NCBI GenBank assembly: GCA_036365145.1
Contig: JAEOAD010002327.1
Coordinates: 124,001-188,000 of the forward strand
Length of the DNA stretch: 64,000 bases
Direction of reading: 5' to 3'
From: Orientallactaga sibirica
Lineage: Eukaryota; Chordata; Mammalia; Rodentia; Dipodidae
Of this stretch, positions 37,943-51,700 are shown one piece after another. Position 1 is the first letter of the stretch, and each line of letters begins with the position of its first letter. Both the position numbers and the translations under genes were made by a program. The notes beneath the pieces are model-generated. The model ran no database searches, was not told where the DNA came from, and saw only the letters and a program-made list of their open reading frames with translations.

Positions 37943-38249
37943 TTCTTACGAAGAGTCTTCAGTGCAGCAAGATCAAACTTTCCTAGTTTGTGTAATCTAA
38001 CAAGATGTACAACTTAGTAGATTAAGCACATTTCTTATGTAGTTTGTTTAGATAACAAACGCCTTCATTGCCGGACACAGTACTGTGTGAAATAAGCCTG
38101 TTCTGATCCCAAATGAGTTGCTTTCTTACGAAGACTAGTCAGTGCGGCAAGATCAAACTTTCCTAGTTTGTGTAATCGAACAAGATGTACAACTTAGTCA
38201 ATTAACCACATTTCTACCGTAGTTTGTTTAGAACACAAACACCTCCATT

Positions 38250-38990
38250 GCCGAACGCAGTACTGTGTGAAATAAGGTGTTCTCTTCCGCAAATGAGTTG
38301 CTTTCTTACGAAGAGTCTTCAGTGCAGCAAGATCAAACTTTCCTAGTTTGTGTAATCTAACAAGATGTACAATTTAGTAGATTAACCAAATTTCTAACGT
38401 AGTTTGTTTAGAAAACAAATGCCTTCATTGCCGAACACAGTACTTTGTGAAATAAGGCTGTTCTGTTCCCGAAATCAGTTGCTTTCTTGAGAAGAGTCTT
38501 CAGGGCAGCAAGATCAAACTTTCCTAGTTTTTGTAAACTAACAATATGTAGAATTTAGTAGATTAACCACATTTCTAACTTAGTTTGTTTAGAAAACAAA
38601 CACCTTCATTGCCGAACGCAGTACTGTGTGAAATAAGGTGTTCTCTTCTGCAAATGAGTTGCTTTCTTACGAAGAGTCTTCAGTGCAGCAAGATCAAACA
38701 TTCCTAGTTTGTGTAATCTAAAAAGATGTACAATTTAGAAAATTAACCAAATTTCTAACGTACTTGTTTAGAAAACAAACGCCTTAATTGCCGAACACAG
38801 TACTTTGTGAAATAAGGCTGTTCTGTTCCCGAAATCAGTTGCTTTCTTGAGAAGAGTCTTCAGGGCAGCAAGATCAAACTTTCCTAGTTTTTGTAATCTC
38901 ACAAGATGTACAACTTAATAGACTACCTTCATTTCTAAAGTAGTTTGTTTAGAAAACAAACCCATTCATTGCCGAACACTGTACTGTGTG
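38250..38990 (+). repeat. 2-monomer HOR (361 bp)
   Basis: AATAAGGTGTTCTCTTC is at 38271 and 38632, and each is followed one monomer later by CAGTACTTTGTG with a TTCCCGAAATCAG monomer. A further copy of the AATAAGGTG monomer, with similar neighbours on both sides, is at 46223. Confidence 0.8.
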
Positions 38991-39299
38991 AAATAAGGCT
39001 GTTCTGTTCCCCAAATGAGTTGCTTTCCTACGAAGACTCTTCAGTGCAGCAAGATCAAACTTTCCTAGTTTGTGTAATCTAACAAGATGTACAACTTAGT
39101 AGATTAACCACATTTAATGTACTTTGTTTAGAAAACAAACACCTTCATTGTAGAACGCAGTACTGTGTGAAGTAAGCCCGTTTTGTTCTACAAATGAGTT
39201 GCTTTCTTACAAAGAGTCTTCAGTGCAGTAAGATCAAACTTTCCTAGTTTGTGTAATCTAAAAAGATGTACAACTTAATAGACTACCTTCATTTCTAAA

Positions 39300-39665
39300 G
39301 TAGTGTGTTTAGAAAACAATCCCATTCATTGCCAAACACAGTACTGTGTGAAATAAGGCTGTTCTGTTCCCCAAATGAGTTGCTTTCTTACGAAGGCTCT
39401 TCTGTGCAGCAAGATCAAACTTAACTAGTTTGTGTAATCTAACAAGATGTACAACTTAGTAGATTAACCACATTTCTAAAGTAGTTTGTTTAGAAAACAA
39501 TCCCATTCATTGCCAAACACAGTACTGTGTGAAATAAGGCTGTTATGTTCCCCAAATAAGTTGCTTTCTTACGAAGACTCTTCTGTGCAGCAAGATCAAA
39601 CTTAACTAGTTTGTGTAATCTAACAAGATGTACAACTTAATAGATTAACCACATTTCTAACGTAG
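39300..39665 (+). repeat. Adjacent duplicated single monomer
   Basis: TTAACTAGTTTG at 39421 and 39602 are exactly 181 bp apart, in two neighbouring monomers that also share CAATCCCATTC, TGCCAAACACAG and CTCTTCTGTGCAG. This is the smallest possible array duplication, and its few differences make it look young. The next monomers (CACATTACTG at about 39692 and 39873) are another adjacent pair. Confidence 0.85.
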
Positions 39666-41639
39666 TTTGTTTAGAAAACAAACGCCTTCATTGCCGAACA
39701 CATTACTGTGTGAAATAAGCCAGTTCTGTTCTCCAAATGAGTTGCTTTCGTACGAAGAGTCTTCAGTGCAGCAAGATCAAACTTTCCTAGTTTGTGTAAT
39801 CTAACAGGATGTACAACTTAGTAGATTAACCACATTTCTAACGTAGTTTGTTTAGAAAACAAACGCCTTCATTGCCGAACACATTACTGTGTGAAATAAG
39901 CCAGTTCTGTTCCCCAAGTGAGTTGCTTTCTTACGAAGAGTCTTCAGTGCCGCAAGATCAAACTTTCCTAGTTTGTGTAATCTAACAAGATGTACAACTT
40001 AGTAGATTAACCACATTTCTAACGTAGTTTGTTTAGAAAACAAACACCTTCATTGCTGAACACAGTACTGTGTGAAATAAGGCTGTTCTGTTCCCGAAAT
40101 CAGTTGCTTTCTTGAGAAGAGTCTTCAGGGCAGCAAGATCAAACTTTCCAAGTTTTTGTAATCTAACAAGATGTACAAGTTAATAGACTACCTTCATTTC
40201 TAAAGTAGTTTGTTTAGAAAACAAACCCATGCATTGCCGAACACAGTACTGTGTGAAATAAGGCTGTTCTGTTCCCCAAATGAGTTGCTTTCTTACGAAG
40301 ACTCTTCAGTGCAGCAAGATCAAACTTTCCTAGTTTGTGCAATCTAACAACATGTACAATTTAGTAGATTAACCACATTTCTAACGTAGTTTGTTTAGAA
40401 AACAAAGGCCTTCATTTCCGAACACAGTACTGTGTGAAATTAGGCTGTTCTGTTCCCCAAATGAGTTGCTTTCTTACGAAGAGTCTTCAGTGCAGCAAGA
40501 TCAAACTTTCCTAGTTTGGGTAATCTAACAAGATGTACAACTTAGTAGATTAACCACATTTCTAACGTAGTTTGTTTAGAAAACAAACGCCTTCATTGCC
40601 GAACACATTACTGTGTGAAATAAGCCAGTTCTGTTCCCCAAGTGAGTTGCTTTCTTACGAAGAGTCTTCAGTGCAGCAAGATCAAACTTTCCTAGTTTGC
40701 GTAATCTAACAAGATGTACAACTTAGTAGATTAACCACATTTCTAAAGTAGTTTGTTTAGAAAACAAACACCTTCATTACCGAACACAGTACTATGTGAA
40801 ATAAGGCTGTTCTGTTCCCGAAATCAGTTGCTTTATTGAGAAGAGTCTTCAGGGCAGCAAGATCAAACTTTCTGAGTTTTTGCAATCTAACAAGATATAC
40901 AACTTAATAGACTACCTTCATTTCTAAAGTAGTTTGTTGAGAAAACAAACCCCTTTATTGCCAAACACAGTACTGTGTGAAATAAGCCTGTTCTGATACC
41001 CAAATGAGTTGCTTTCTAACGAAGAGTCATCAGTGCAGCAAGATCAAATTTTCCTAGTTTGTGTAATCTAACAAGATGTAGAATTTTGTAGATTAACCAC
41101 ATTTCTAAGGTAGTTTCTTTAGAAAACAAACACCTTCATTGCCGAACGCAGTACTGTTTGAAATAAGGCTGTTATGTTGCGCAAATGAGTTCCTTTCTTA
41201 CGAAGAGTCTTCAGTGCAGCAAGATCAAACTTTCCTAGTTTGTATAATCTAACAAGATGTACAACTTAGTAGATTAACCACATTTCTAACGTAGTTTGTT
41301 TAGAAAACAAACGTCTTCATTGCCGAACACAGTACTGTGTGAAATAAGGCTGTTCTGTTCCCCAAATGAGTTCCTTTCTTACGAAGAGTCTTCAGTGCCT
41401 CAAGATGAAACTTTCCTAGTGTATGTAATCTAACAAGATGTACAACTTAATAGACTACCTTCATTTCTAAAGTAGTTTGTTTAGAAAACAATCCCATTCA
41501 TTGCCAAACACAGTTCTGTGTGAAATAAGGCTCTTCTCTTCCCCAAATGAGTTGCTTTCTTACGAAGACTCTTCAGTGCAGCAAGATCAAACTTTCCTAG
41601 TTTCTGTAATCTAACAAGATGTACAACTTAGTGGATTAA

Positions 41640-44600
41640 CCACATTTCTAACGTAGTTTGTTTAGAAAACAAACGCCTTCATTGCCGAACACAGTACTGT
41701 GTGAAATAAGGCTGTTCTGTTCCCGAAATCAGTTTCTTTCTTGAGAAGAGTCTTCAGGGCAGCAAGATCAAACTTTCCTAGTTTTTGTAATCTAACAGGA
41801 TGTACAAGTTAATAGACGACCTTCATTTCTAAAGTAGTTTGTTTAGAAAACAAACCCATTCATTGCCGAACACAGTACTGTGTGAAATAAGGCTGTTCTG
41901 TTCCCCAAATGAGTTGTTTCTTACGAAGACTCTTCAGTGCAGCAAGATCAAACTTTCCTAGTTTGTGTAATCTAACAAGATGTACAACTTAGTAGATTAA
42001 TCACATTTATAACGTCATTTGTTTAGAAAGCAAACACCTTCATTGTTTAACACAGTACTGTGTGAAATAAGGCTATTCTGTTCTCCAAATGAGTTGCTTT
42101 CTTACGAAGAGTCTTCAGTGCAGCAAGATCAAACGTTCCTAGTTTGTGTAATCTAACAAGATGTACAACTTGGTAGGTTAACCACATTTCTAACATAGTT
42201 TGTTCAGAAAACAAACGCCTTAATTGGGGAACACAGTACTGTGTGAAATAAGCCTGTTCTGATCCCCAAATGAGTTGCTTCCTTGCGAAGAGTCTTACGT
42301 GCAGCAAGATCAAACTTTCTTAGTTTGTGCAATCTAACAAGATGTACAATTTAGTAGATTAACCACATTTCTAACGTAGTTTGTTTAGAAAACAAACACC
42401 TTCATTGCCGAACGCAGTACTGTGTGAAATAAGGCTATTCTGTTCCGCAAATGAGTTGCTTTCCTTCGAAGAGTCTTCAGTGCAGCAAGATCAAACTTTC
42501 CTAGTTTGTGTAATCTAACAAGATGTATAACTTAGTAGATTAACCACATTTCTAACGTAGTTTGTTTAGAAAACAAACACATTCATTGCCGAACACAGTA
42601 CTGTGAGAAATAAGGCTATTCTGTTCTCCAAATGAGTTGCTTTCTTACGAAGAGTCTTCAGTGCAGCAAGATCAAACATTCCTAGTTTGTGTAATCTAAC
42701 AAGATGTAAAACTTAGTAGATTAACCACATTTATAACGTAGTTTCTTTAGAAAACAAACGCCTTCATTGCCGAACACAGTACTGTGTGAAATAAGGCTGT
42801 TCTGTTCCCCAAATGAGTTGCTTTCTTACGAAGACTCTTCAGTGCAGCAAGATCAAAATTTCTTAGTTTGTGTAATCTAACAAGGTGTAGAATTTAGTAG
42901 ATTAACCACATTTCTAACGTAGTTTGTTTAGAAAACAAACACCTTCATTGCCGAATGCAGTACTGTGTGAAATAAGGCTGTTCTGTTCCACAAATGAGTT
43001 GCTCTCTTACGAAGAGTCTTCAGTGCAGCAAGACCAAACTTTAGTAGTTTGTATAATCTAACAAGTTGTACAACTTAGTAGATTAACCACATTTTTAACG
43101 TAGTTTGTTTAGAAAACAAACGCCTTCATTGCCGAACACAGTACTGTGTGAAATAAGGCTGTTCTGTTCCCCAAATGAGTTCCTTTCTTACGAAGAGTCT
43201 TCAGTGCAGCAAGATCAAACTTTACTAGTTTGTGTAATCTAACAACATGTACAACTTAGTAGATGAACCACATTTCTAACGTAGTTTGTTTAGAAAACAA
43301 ACACCTTCATTGCAGAATGCAGTACTGTGTGAAGTAAGCTAGTTCTGTTCTCCAAATGAGTTGCTTTCTTACGAAGTCTTCAGTGCAGCAAGATCAAACT
43401 TTCCTAGTTTGTGTAATCTAACAAGATGTACAACTTAGTAGATTAATGACATTTCTAACGTAGTTTGTTTAGAAAACAAACGCCTCCATTGCCGAACACA
43501 GTACTGTGTGAAATAAGGCTGTTCTGTTCCCGAAATCAGTTGCTTTCTTGAGAAGAGTCTTCAGGGCAGCAAGATCAAACTTTCCTAGTTTTTGTAATCT
43601 AACAAGATGTACAACTTAATAGACTACCTTCATTTCTAAAGTAGTTTGTTTAGAAAACAAACCCAATCATTGCCGAACACAGTAATGTGTGAAATAAGGC
43701 TGTTCTGTTCCCCAAATGAGTTGCTTTCTTACGAAGAGTCTTCAGTGCAGCAAGATCAAACATTCCTAGTTTGTGTAATCTAACAAGATGTACAAATTAG
43801 TAGATTAATCACATTAATAACGTCGTTTGTTTAGAAAGCAAACACCTTCATTGCCGAACACAGTACTGTGTGAAATAAGGCTATTCTGTTCTCCAAATGA
43901 GTTGCTTTCTTACGAAGAGTCTTCAGTGCAGCAAGATCAAACTTTCCTAGTTTGTGTAATCTAACAAAATGTACAACTTAGTAGGTTAACCACATTTCTA
44001 ACATAGTTTGTTCAGAAAACAAACGCCTTCATTAGGGGAACACAGTACTGTGTGAAATAAGCCTGTTCTGATCCCCAAATGAGTTGCTTTCTTACGAAGA
44101 GTCTTACATGCAGCAAGATCAAACTTTCTTAGTTTGTGCAATCTAACAAGATGTACAATTTAGTACATTAACAACATTTCTAACGTAGTTTCTTTAGAAA
44201 ACAAACACCTTCATTGCCCAACGCAGAACTGTGTAAATAAGGCTGTTCTGTTCCGCAAATGAGTTGCTTTCCTTCGAAGAGTCTTCAGTGCAGCAAGATC
44301 AAACATTCCTAGTTTGTGTAATCTAACAAGATGTACAACTTAGTAGATTAACCACATTTATAACGTAGTTTGTTTAGAAAAGAAACACCTTCATTGCCGA
44401 ACACAGTACTGTGTGAAATAAGGCTATTCTGTGTTCGAAATGAGTTGCTATCTTACGAAGAGTCTTCTGTGCAGCAAGAACAGACGTTCCTAGTTTGTGT
44501 AATGTAACAAAATGTACAACTTAGTAGATTAAGCATATTTCTAACGTAGTTTGTTTAGAAAACAAACGCCTTCATTGCCGAACACAGTATTGTGTGAAAT

Positions 44601-45460
44601 AAGCCTGTTCTGATCCCCAAATGAGTTGCTTTCTTACGAAGAGTCTTCCGTGCAGCAAGATCAAACTTTCCTAGTTTGTGTAATCTAACAAGATGTAGAA
44701 TTTAATAGATTAACCACATTTCTAACGTAGTTTGTTTAGAAAACAAACACATTCATTGCCGAATGCAGTACTGTGTGAAACAAGGCTGTTCTGTTCCCCA
44801 AATGAGTTGCTTTCTTACGAAGAGTCTTCAGTGCAGCAAGATCAAACGTTCCTAGTTTGTGTAATCTAACAAGATGTACAACTTAGTAGATTAACCACAT
44901 TTCTAACGTAGTTTGTTTAGAAAACAAACACCTTCATTGCCGAACACAGTACTGTGTGAAATAAGGCTGTTCTGTTGCCCAAATGAGTTCCTTTCTTACG
45001 AAGACTCTTCAGTGCAGCAAGATAAACTTTCCTAGTTTGTGTAATCTAACAAGATGTACAACTTAGTAGATTGACCACATTTCTAACGTAGTTTGTTTAG
45101 AAAACAAACGCCTTCATTGCCGAACACAGTACTGTGTGAAATAAGGCTGTTCTGTTACCGAAATCAGTTGCTTTCTTGAGAAGAGTCTTCAGGGCAGCAA
45201 GATCAAACTTTCCTAGTTTTTGTAATCTAACAGGATGTACAAGTTAATAGACGACCTTCATTTCTAAAGTAGTTTGTTTAGAAAACAAACCCATTCATTG
45301 CCGAACACAGTACTGTGTGAAATAAGGCTGTTCTGTTCCCCAAATGAGTTGTTTCTTACGAAGACTCTTCAGTGCAGCAAGATCAAACTTTCCTAGTTTG
45401 TGTAATCTAACAAGATGTACAATTTAGTAGATTAACCACATTTCTAACGTAGTTTGTTTA
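41640..45460 (+). repeat. Nested 10- and 19-monomer duplications
   Basis: TTAATAGACGACC with AACAGGATG is found at 41811 and 45246 (3,435 bp, 19 monomers). Inside, GTTTAGAAAG of the CGTC(G/A)TTTG monomer is at 42021 and 43829 (1,808 bp, 10 monomers), followed in both copies by TAGGTTAACC, ACATAGTTTGTTCAG and a GGGGAACACAG monomer. A further copy of the CACAGTACTGTGAG monomer at 42601 is at 45674. Confidence 0.85.
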
Positions 45461-47628
45461 GAAAACAAACACCTTCATTGCCGAACGCAGTACTGTGTGA
45501 AATAAGGCTGTTCCGTTCCGCAAATGAGTTGCTTTCCTTCGAAGAGTCTTCAGTGCAGCAAGATCAAACTTTCCTAGTTTGTGTAATCTTACAAGATGTA
45601 TAACTTAGTAGATTAACCACATTTCTAACGTAGTTTGTTTAGAAAACAAACACATTCATTGCCGAACACAGTACTGTGAGAAATAAGGCTATTCTGTTCT
45701 CCAAATGAGTTGCTTTCTTACGAAGAGTCTTCAGTGCAGCAAGATCAAACATTCCTAGTTTGTGTAATCTAACAAGATGTAAAACTTAGTAGATTAACCA
45801 CATTTATAACGTAGTTTCTTTAGAAAACAAACGCCTTCATTGCCGAACACAGTACTGTGTGAAATAAGCCTGTTCTGATCCAAAATGAGTTGCTTTCTTA
45901 CGAAGACTCGTCAGTGCAGCAAGATCAAACTTTCCTAGTTTGTGTAATCTAACAAGATGTACAACTTAGTCGATTAACCACATTTCTAACGTAGTTTGTT
46001 AGAAAACAAACACCTTCATTGCCGAACACAATACTGTGTGAAATAAGGCTGTTTTGTTCCCCAAATGAGTTGCTTTCTTAGAAAGAGTCTTCAGTGCAGC
46101 AAGATCAAACTTTCCTAGTTTTTGTAAACTAACAAGATGTAGAATTTAGTAGATTAACCACATTTCTAACGTAGTTTGTTTAGAAAACAAACACCTTCAT
46201 TGCCAAATGCAGTACTGTGTGAAATAAGGTGTTCTCTTCTGCAAATGAGTTGCTTTCTTACGAAGAGTCATCAGTGCAGCAAGATCAAACTTTCCTAGTT
46301 TGTGTAATCTAAGAAGATGTACAACTTAGTAGATTAACCAAATTTCTAACGTAGTTTGTTTAGAAAACAAACGCCCTAATTGCCAAACACAGTAGTGTGT
46401 GAAATAAGGCTGTTCTGTTCCCGAAATCAGTTGCTTTCTTGAGAAGAGTCTTCAGGGCAGCAAGATCAAACTTTCCTAGTTTTTGTAATCTCACAAGATG
46501 TACAACTTAATAGACTACCTTCATTTCTAAAGTAGTTTGTTTAGAAAACAAACCCATTCATTGCCGAACACAGTACTGTGTGAAATAAGGCTGTTCTGTT
46601 CCCCAAATGATATGCTTTCTTACGAAGACTCTTCAGTGCAGCAAGATCAAACTTTCATAGTTTGCGTAATCTAACAAGATGTACAACTTAGTAGATTAAC
46701 CACATTTATAACGTAGTTTGTTTAGAAAACAAACACCTTCATTGTCGAACACAGTACTGTGTGAAATAAGGCTATTCTGTTTTCCAAATGAGTTGCTTTC
46801 TTAGGAAGAGTCTTCAGTGCAGCAAGATCAAACGTTCCTAGTTTGTGTAATCTAACAAAATGTACAACTTAGTAGATTAAGCACATTTCTAACGTAGTGT
46901 GTTTAGAAAACAAACACCTTCATTGCCGAACGCTGTACTGTGTGAAATAAGGCTGTTCTGTTCCCCAAATGAGTTGCTTTCTTACCAAGAGTCTTCAGTG
47001 CAGCAAGATCAAACTTTGCTAGTTTGTGTAATCTGAAAAGATGTACAACTTAGTAGATTAACCACATTTCTAACATAGTTTGTTTAGAAAACAAACACCT
47101 TCATTGCCGAATACAGTACTTTGTGAAGTTAGCTAGTTCTGTTCTACAAATGAGTTGCTTTCTTACGAAGAGTCTTCAGTGCACCAAGATCAAACTTTCC
47201 TAGTTTATGTAATCTAACAAGATGTACTACTTAATAGACTACCTTCATTTCTAAAGTAGTTTGTTTTGAAAACAATCCCATTCATTGCCGAACACAGTAC
47301 TGTGTGAAATAAGGCTGTTCTGTTCCCCAAATGAGTTGCTTTCTTACGAAGACTCTTCTGTGCAGCAAGATCAAACTTTCCTAGTTTGTGTAATCTAACA
47401 ATATGTACAACTTAGTAGATTAACCACATTTCTAACGTAGTTTGTTTAGAAAACAAACGCCTTGTTTGCCGAACACAGTACTGTGTGAAATAAGGCTGTT
47501 CTGTTCCCCAAATGAGTTCCTTTCTTACGAAGAGTCTTCAGTGCAGCAAGATCAAACTTTCATAGTTTGTGTAATCTAACAAGTTGTACAACGTAGTAGA
47601 TTAACCACATTTCTAACGTAGTTTGTTT

Positions 47629-47638
47629 AAAAAAAAAA
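47629..47638 (+). repeat. A-run replacing the hairpin loop (S1)
   Basis: GTTTGTTT is followed by ten A and then CACC, instead of AGAAAACAAACACC. This removes the right arm of dyad 3. The same altered monomer is in S2 near 54914 with nine A and in S3 near 61972 with seven A after an extra T, as expected from slippage. Confidence 0.85.
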
Positions 47639-48799
47639 CACCTTCATTGCAGAATGCAGTACTTTGTGAAATTAGCTAGTTCTGTTCTACAAATGAGGTG
47701 TTTTCTTACGAAGAGTCTTCAGTGCCTCAAGATCAAACTTTCCTAGTTTATGTAATCTATAAAGATGTACAACTTAATAGACTACCTTCATTTCTAAAGT
47801 AGTTTGTTTAGAAAACAATCCCATTCATTGCCAAACACAGTGCTGTGTGAAATAAGGCTGATCTGTTCCCCAAATGAGTTGCTTTCTTACGAAGACTCTT
47901 CAGCGCAGCAAGATCAAACTTTCCTAGTTTGTGTAATCTAACAAGATGTACAACTTAGTAGATTAACAACATTTCTAACGTAGTTTGTTTCGAAAACAAA
48001 TGCCTTCATTGCCGAACAGAGTACTGTGTGAAATAAGCCTGTTCTGATCCCCAAATGAGTTACTTTCTTACGAAGAGTCTTCAGTGCAGCAAGATCAAAC
48101 TTTCCTAGTTTGTGTAATCTAACAAGATGTAGAATTTAGTAGATTAACCACATTTCTAAAGTAGTTTCTTTAGAAAACAAACACCTTCATTGCCGAATGC
48201 AGTACTGTGTGAAATAAGGCTGTTCTGTTCCGCAAATGAGTTGCTTTCTTACGAAGAGTCTTCAGTGCAGCAAGACCAAACTTTCCTAGTTTGTGTAATC
48301 TAACAAGTTGTACAACTTAGTAGATTAACCACATTTCTAAGGTAGTTTGTTTAGAAAACAAACGCCTTCATTGCCGAACACAGTACTGTGTGAAATAAGG
48401 CTGTTCTGTTCCCCAAATGAGTTCCTTTCTTACGAAGAGTCTTCAGTGCAGCGAGATGAAACTTTACTAGTTTGTGTAATCTAACAACATGTACAACTTA
48501 GTAGATTAACCACATTTCTAACGTAGTTTGTTTAGAAAACAAACACCTTCATTGCAGAATGCAGTACTGTGTGAAGTAAGCTAGTTCTGTTCTACAAATG
48601 AGTTGCTTTCATTTCAGAAGAGTCTTCAGTGCAGCAAGATCAAACTTTCCTAGTTTGTGTAATTTAACAAGATGTACAACTTAGTAGATTAACCACATTT
48701 CTAACGTAGTTTGTATAGAAAACAAACGCCTTCATTAGCGAACACAGTACTGTGTGAAATAAGGCTGTTCTGTTCCTGAAATCAGTTGCTTTCTTGAGA

Positions 48800-51700
48800 A
48801 GAGTCTTCAGGGCAGCAAGATCAAACTTTCCTAGTTTTTTTAATCTAACAAGATGTACAACTTAATAGACTACCTTCATTTCTAAAGTAGTTTGTTTAGA
48901 AAACAAACCCATTCATTGCCGAACACTGTACTGTGTGAAATAAGGCTGTTCTGTTCCCCAAATGAGTTGCTTTCTTACGAAGACTCTTCAGTGCAGCAAG
49001 ATCAAAGTTTCCTAGTTTCTGTAATCTAACAAGATGTACAACTTAGTAGATTAATAACATTTATAACGTCGTTTGTTTAGAAAGCAAACACCTTCATTGC
49101 CGAACACAGTACTGTGTGAAATAAGGCTATTCTGTTCTCCAAATGAGTTGCTTTCTTACGAAGAGTCTTCAGTGCAGCAAGATCAAACTTTCCTAGTTTG
49201 TGTAATCTAACAAGATGTACAACTTAGTAGGTTAACCACATTTCTAACATAGTTTGTTCAGAAAACAAACGCCTTCATTGGGGAACACAGTACTGTGTGA
49301 AATAAGCCTGTTCTGATCCCCAAATGAGTTGCTTTCTTACGAAGAGTCTTACGTGCAGCAAGATCAAACTTTCTTAGTTTGTGCAATCTAACAAGATGTA
49401 CAATTTAGTAGATTAACCACATTTCTAACGTAGTTTGTTTAGAAAACAAATACCTTCATTGCCGAACGCAGTACTGTGTGAAATAAGGCTGTTCTGTTAC
49501 GCAAATGAGTTGCTTTCCTTCGAAGAGTCTTCAGTGCAGCAAGATCAAACTTTCCTAGTTTGTATAATCTAACAAGTTGTACAACTTAGTGGATTAACCA
49601 CATTTCTAACGTAGTTTGTTTAGAAAACAAACGCCTTCATTTCCGAACACAGTACTGTGTGAAATTAGGCTATTCTGTTCCGCAAATGAGTTGCTTTCCT
49701 TCGAAGAGTCTTCAGTCCAGCAAGATCAAACTTTCCTAGTTTGTGTAATCTAACAAGATGTACAAGGGAGTAGATTAACCACATTTCTAACGTAGTTTGT
49801 TTAGAAAGCAAACACATTCATTTCCGAACACAGTACTGTGTGAAATAAGGCTGTTCTGTTCCCCAAATGAGTTGCTTTTTTACGAAGACTCTTCAGTGCA
49901 GCAAGATCAAACTCTCTTAGTTTGTGCAATCTAACAAGATGTACAATTTAGTAGATTAACCACATTTCTAACGTAGTTTGTTTAGAAAACAAACACCTTC
50001 ATTGCCGAACGCAGTACTGTGTGAAATAAGGCTGTTCTGTTCCGCAAATGATTTGCTTTCCTTCGAAGAGTCTTCAGTGCAGCAAGATCAAACGTTCCTA
50101 GTTTGTGTAATCTAACAAGATGTACAACTTAGTAGATTAACCACATTTCTAACGTAGTTTGTTTAGAAAACAAACACATTCATTGCCGAACACAGTACTG
50201 TGAGAAATAAGGCTATTCTGTTCTCCAAATGAGTTGCTTTCTTACGAAGAGTCTTCAGTGCAGCAAGATCAAACATTCCTAGTTTGTGTAATCTAACAAG
50301 ATGTAAAACTTAGTAGATTAACCACATTTATAACGTAGTTTGTTTAGAAAACAAACACCTTCATTGCCGAACACAGTACTGTGTGAAATAAGGCTGTTCT
50401 GTTCCCCAAATGAGTTTCTTTCTTACGAAGACTCTTCAGTGCAGCAAGATCAAACTTTCTTAGTTTGTGTAATCTAACAAGATGTAGAATTTAGTAGATT
50501 AACCACATTTCTAACGTAGTTTGTTTAGAAAACAAACACCTTCATTGCCGAATGCAGTATTGTGTGAAATAAGGCTGTTCTGTTCCGCAAATGAGTTGCT
50601 TTCTTACGAAGAGTCTTCAGTGCAGCAAGACCAAACTTTCCTAGTTTGTGTAATCTAACAACATGTACAACTTAGTAGATGAACCACATTTCTAACGTAG
50701 TTTGTTTAGAAAACAAACACCTTCATTGCAGAATGCAGTACTGTGTGAAGTAAGCTAGTTCTGTTCTCCAAATGAGTTGCTTTCTTACGAAGAGTCTTCA
50801 GTGCAGCAAGATCAAACTTTCCTAGTTTGTGTAATCTAACAAGATGTACAACTTAGTAGATTAATGACATTTCTAACATAGTTTGTTTAGAAAACAAACG
50901 CCTCCATTGCCGAACACAGTACTGTGTGAAATAAGGCTGTTCTGTTACCGGAATCAGTTGCTTTCTTGAGAAGAGTCTTCAGGGCAGCAAGATCAAACTT
51001 TCCTAGTTTTTGTAATCTAACAAGATGTACAACTTAATAGACTACCTTCATTTCTAAAGTAGTTTGTTTAGAAAACAAACCCATTCATTGCCGAACACTG
51101 TACTGTGTGAAATAAGGCTGTTCTGTTCCCCAAATGAGTTGCTTTCTTACGAAGACTCTTCAGTGCATCAAGATCAAAGTTTCCTAGTTTGTGTAATCTA
51201 ACAAGATGTACAACTTAGTAGATTAATCACATTTATAACGTCGTTTGTTTAGAAAGCAAACACCTTCATTGCTGAACACAGTACTGTGTGAAATAAGGCT
51301 ATTCTGTTCTCCAAATTTGCTTTCCTTAAAGAGTCTTCAGTGCAGCAAGATCAAACTTTCTAGTTTGTGTAATCTAACAAGATGTACAACTTAGTAGGTT
51401 AACCACATTTCTAACATAGTTTGTTCAGAAAACAAAACGCCTTCATTAGAACACAGTACTGTGTGAAATAAGCCTGTTCTGATCCCCAAATGAGTTGCTT
51501 TCTTCGAAGAGTCTTCGTGCAGCAAGATCAAACTTTCTTAGTTTGTTCAATCTAACAAGCTGTACCATTTAGTAGATTAACCACATTTCTAACGTAGTTT
51601 GTTTAGAAAACAAATACCTTCATTGAAAAACACAGTACTGTGTGAAATAAGGCTGTTCTGTTTCGCCAAATGAGTTGCTTTCCTTGAAGAGTCTTCAGTG

